Assembly (NCBI GenBank): GCA_007129335.1
Contig: SKVS01000103.1
Coordinates: forward strand, 1 to 14,453
DNA from: Spirochaetaceae bacterium
GTDB lineage: Bacteria > Spirochaetota > Spirochaetia > DSM-27196 > Salinispiraceae
Direction: 5' to 3'
Length of the DNA stretch: 14,453 nucleotides
Of the stretch, positions 13,906 through 14,453 are shown one piece after another. The notes beneath the pieces were generated by a model. It was given only the letters and a program-made list of their open reading frames with translations, searched no databases and had not been told where the DNA came from. The number at the start of each line of letters is the position of its first letter. Positions within the stretch are counted from its first letter, which is position 1. The translations under genes were made by a program, and so were the position numbers.

Positions 13906-14453
13906 GTGAAAGAACAACTACTGAAAGTACAAAGACTGAAGAAATATTTCCCTGTAAAAGCAGGGGCCTTTTCTACCAAGAACCTCATCCTCAAGGCCGT
14001 GGACGATGTAAACTTCGATCTTACCAAGGGGGAAACCCTGGGGATTGTAGGGGAGTCAGGTTGTGGAAAAACAACCATTGGCCGCTGTGTAGCCCGGCTC
14101 TATGAGCCTGATGAGGGAAGGATTTATCTTCGTCCCCAGCAGCCCATTGTTGAGCAGGTCGACAAGCTGGATCTGGAACGGATTCAGCTTCAAACCGAAC
14201 TGGATGGACTTAATATTGAAGACAAGGGGCACAAGCTTTCTTCCCGGGATCTGAAGAAGAAAATAAAAACCTTAAAACACGCAGCCAATGAAATCGCTGC
14301 TACCACCGATCTGTTGAGCATGAACGGAAAGGCCCTGAAGGAAGCAAGGAAATCTATTCAAATGATTTTCCAGGATCCCTGGGCATCCTTGAATCCCTAT
14401 ATGATTGTAAAAGACATTGTCGGAGAGGGTCCCAAAGAATACGGGATGCATAA
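13906..14453 (+). CDS. oppF: Oligopeptide ABC transporter ATP-binding protein OppF, N-terminal part
   Basis: Second ATPase of the transporter, cut by the window end after 182 codons. It starts at GTG 13906, two bases after the oppD stop, with GGGAGA at 13891-13896 as ribosome site. Visible features are KYFPVKAG near the N-terminus as in OppF/DppF proteins, Walker A GESGCGKT (49-56) and the Q-loop IQMIFQDPWASLNP with Q156. About 100 residues separate Walker A and the Q-loop, compared with about 45 in ordinary OppF. The extra segment (about 78-140) is highly charged and looks helical (LDLERIQLQTELDGL, LKKKIKTLKHAANEI). Translational coupling to oppD is likely. Signature, Walker B and C-terminal parts lie beyond the window. 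Confidence 0.9.
   Translation, partial: MKEQLLKVQRLKKYFPVKAGAFSTKNLILKAVDDVNFDLTKGETLGIVGESGCGKTTIGRCVARLYEPDEGRIYLRPQQPIVEQVDKLDLERIQLQTELDGLNIEDKGHKLSSRDLKKKIKTLKHAANEIAATTDLLSMNGKALKEARKSIQMIFQDPWASLNPYMIVKDIVGEGPKEYGMH

Overview
The window most likely comes from the chromosome of a free-living spirochaete (Spirochaetota, Spirochaetaceae-like). Three things suggest this: a short FlgM-like N-terminus of the type seen in spirochaetes, a lipoprotein that fuses a cyclophilin to an FKBP, and lipoprotein signal peptides with relaxed lipoboxes. The assignment is inferred from gene content and protein style, not from a marker search.

Layout. On the minus strand, rsmI (16S rRNA 2'-O-methyltransferase) starts at 917 and is followed by the 5' part of a FlgM-like anti-sigma factor gene that runs off the left edge. 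All other genes are on the plus strand. First come a small membrane-anchored double zinc-ribbon protein, aspS (aspartyl-tRNA synthetase) and a serA-like ACT-domain phosphoglycerate dehydrogenase. A membrane hybrid histidine kinase and a cyclophilin-FKBP prolyl isomerase lipoprotein follow. The right half is an oligopeptide ABC transporter operon, oppA-oppB-oppC-oppD-oppF, with oppF cut by the window end. A terminator precedes oppA, and two tandem terminators separate oppA from oppB. These probably let the abundant binding protein be made in excess of the membrane complex.

The most striking non-coding content is a set of three short mobile-looking elements lying between genes. Element 3 (6775-6896) is a textbook MITE, with 21-bp perfect terminal inverted repeats and a perfect 10-bp target duplication. 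Element 2 (4723-4883) starts with the same CAGGGC terminus, has a near-perfect 10-bp target duplication, and carries a 60-bp central palindrome. Element 1 (about 951-1058) carries the same palindrome in the opposite orientation, but its right end is that of element 3. The two palindromes differ at a position where both strands changed together. Together they look like a modular family of non-autonomous elements with interchangeable ends and a hairpin core; no transposase is present in the window.

Several proteins are larger than the family norm. OppC has about 175 residues between its first membrane helix and the permease core, OppB has about 55 extra hydrophobic N-terminal residues, and OppF has about 55 extra residues between Walker A and the Q-loop. 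AspRS carries the residues associated with non-discriminating enzymes, which would imply that Asn-tRNA is made through GatCAB.
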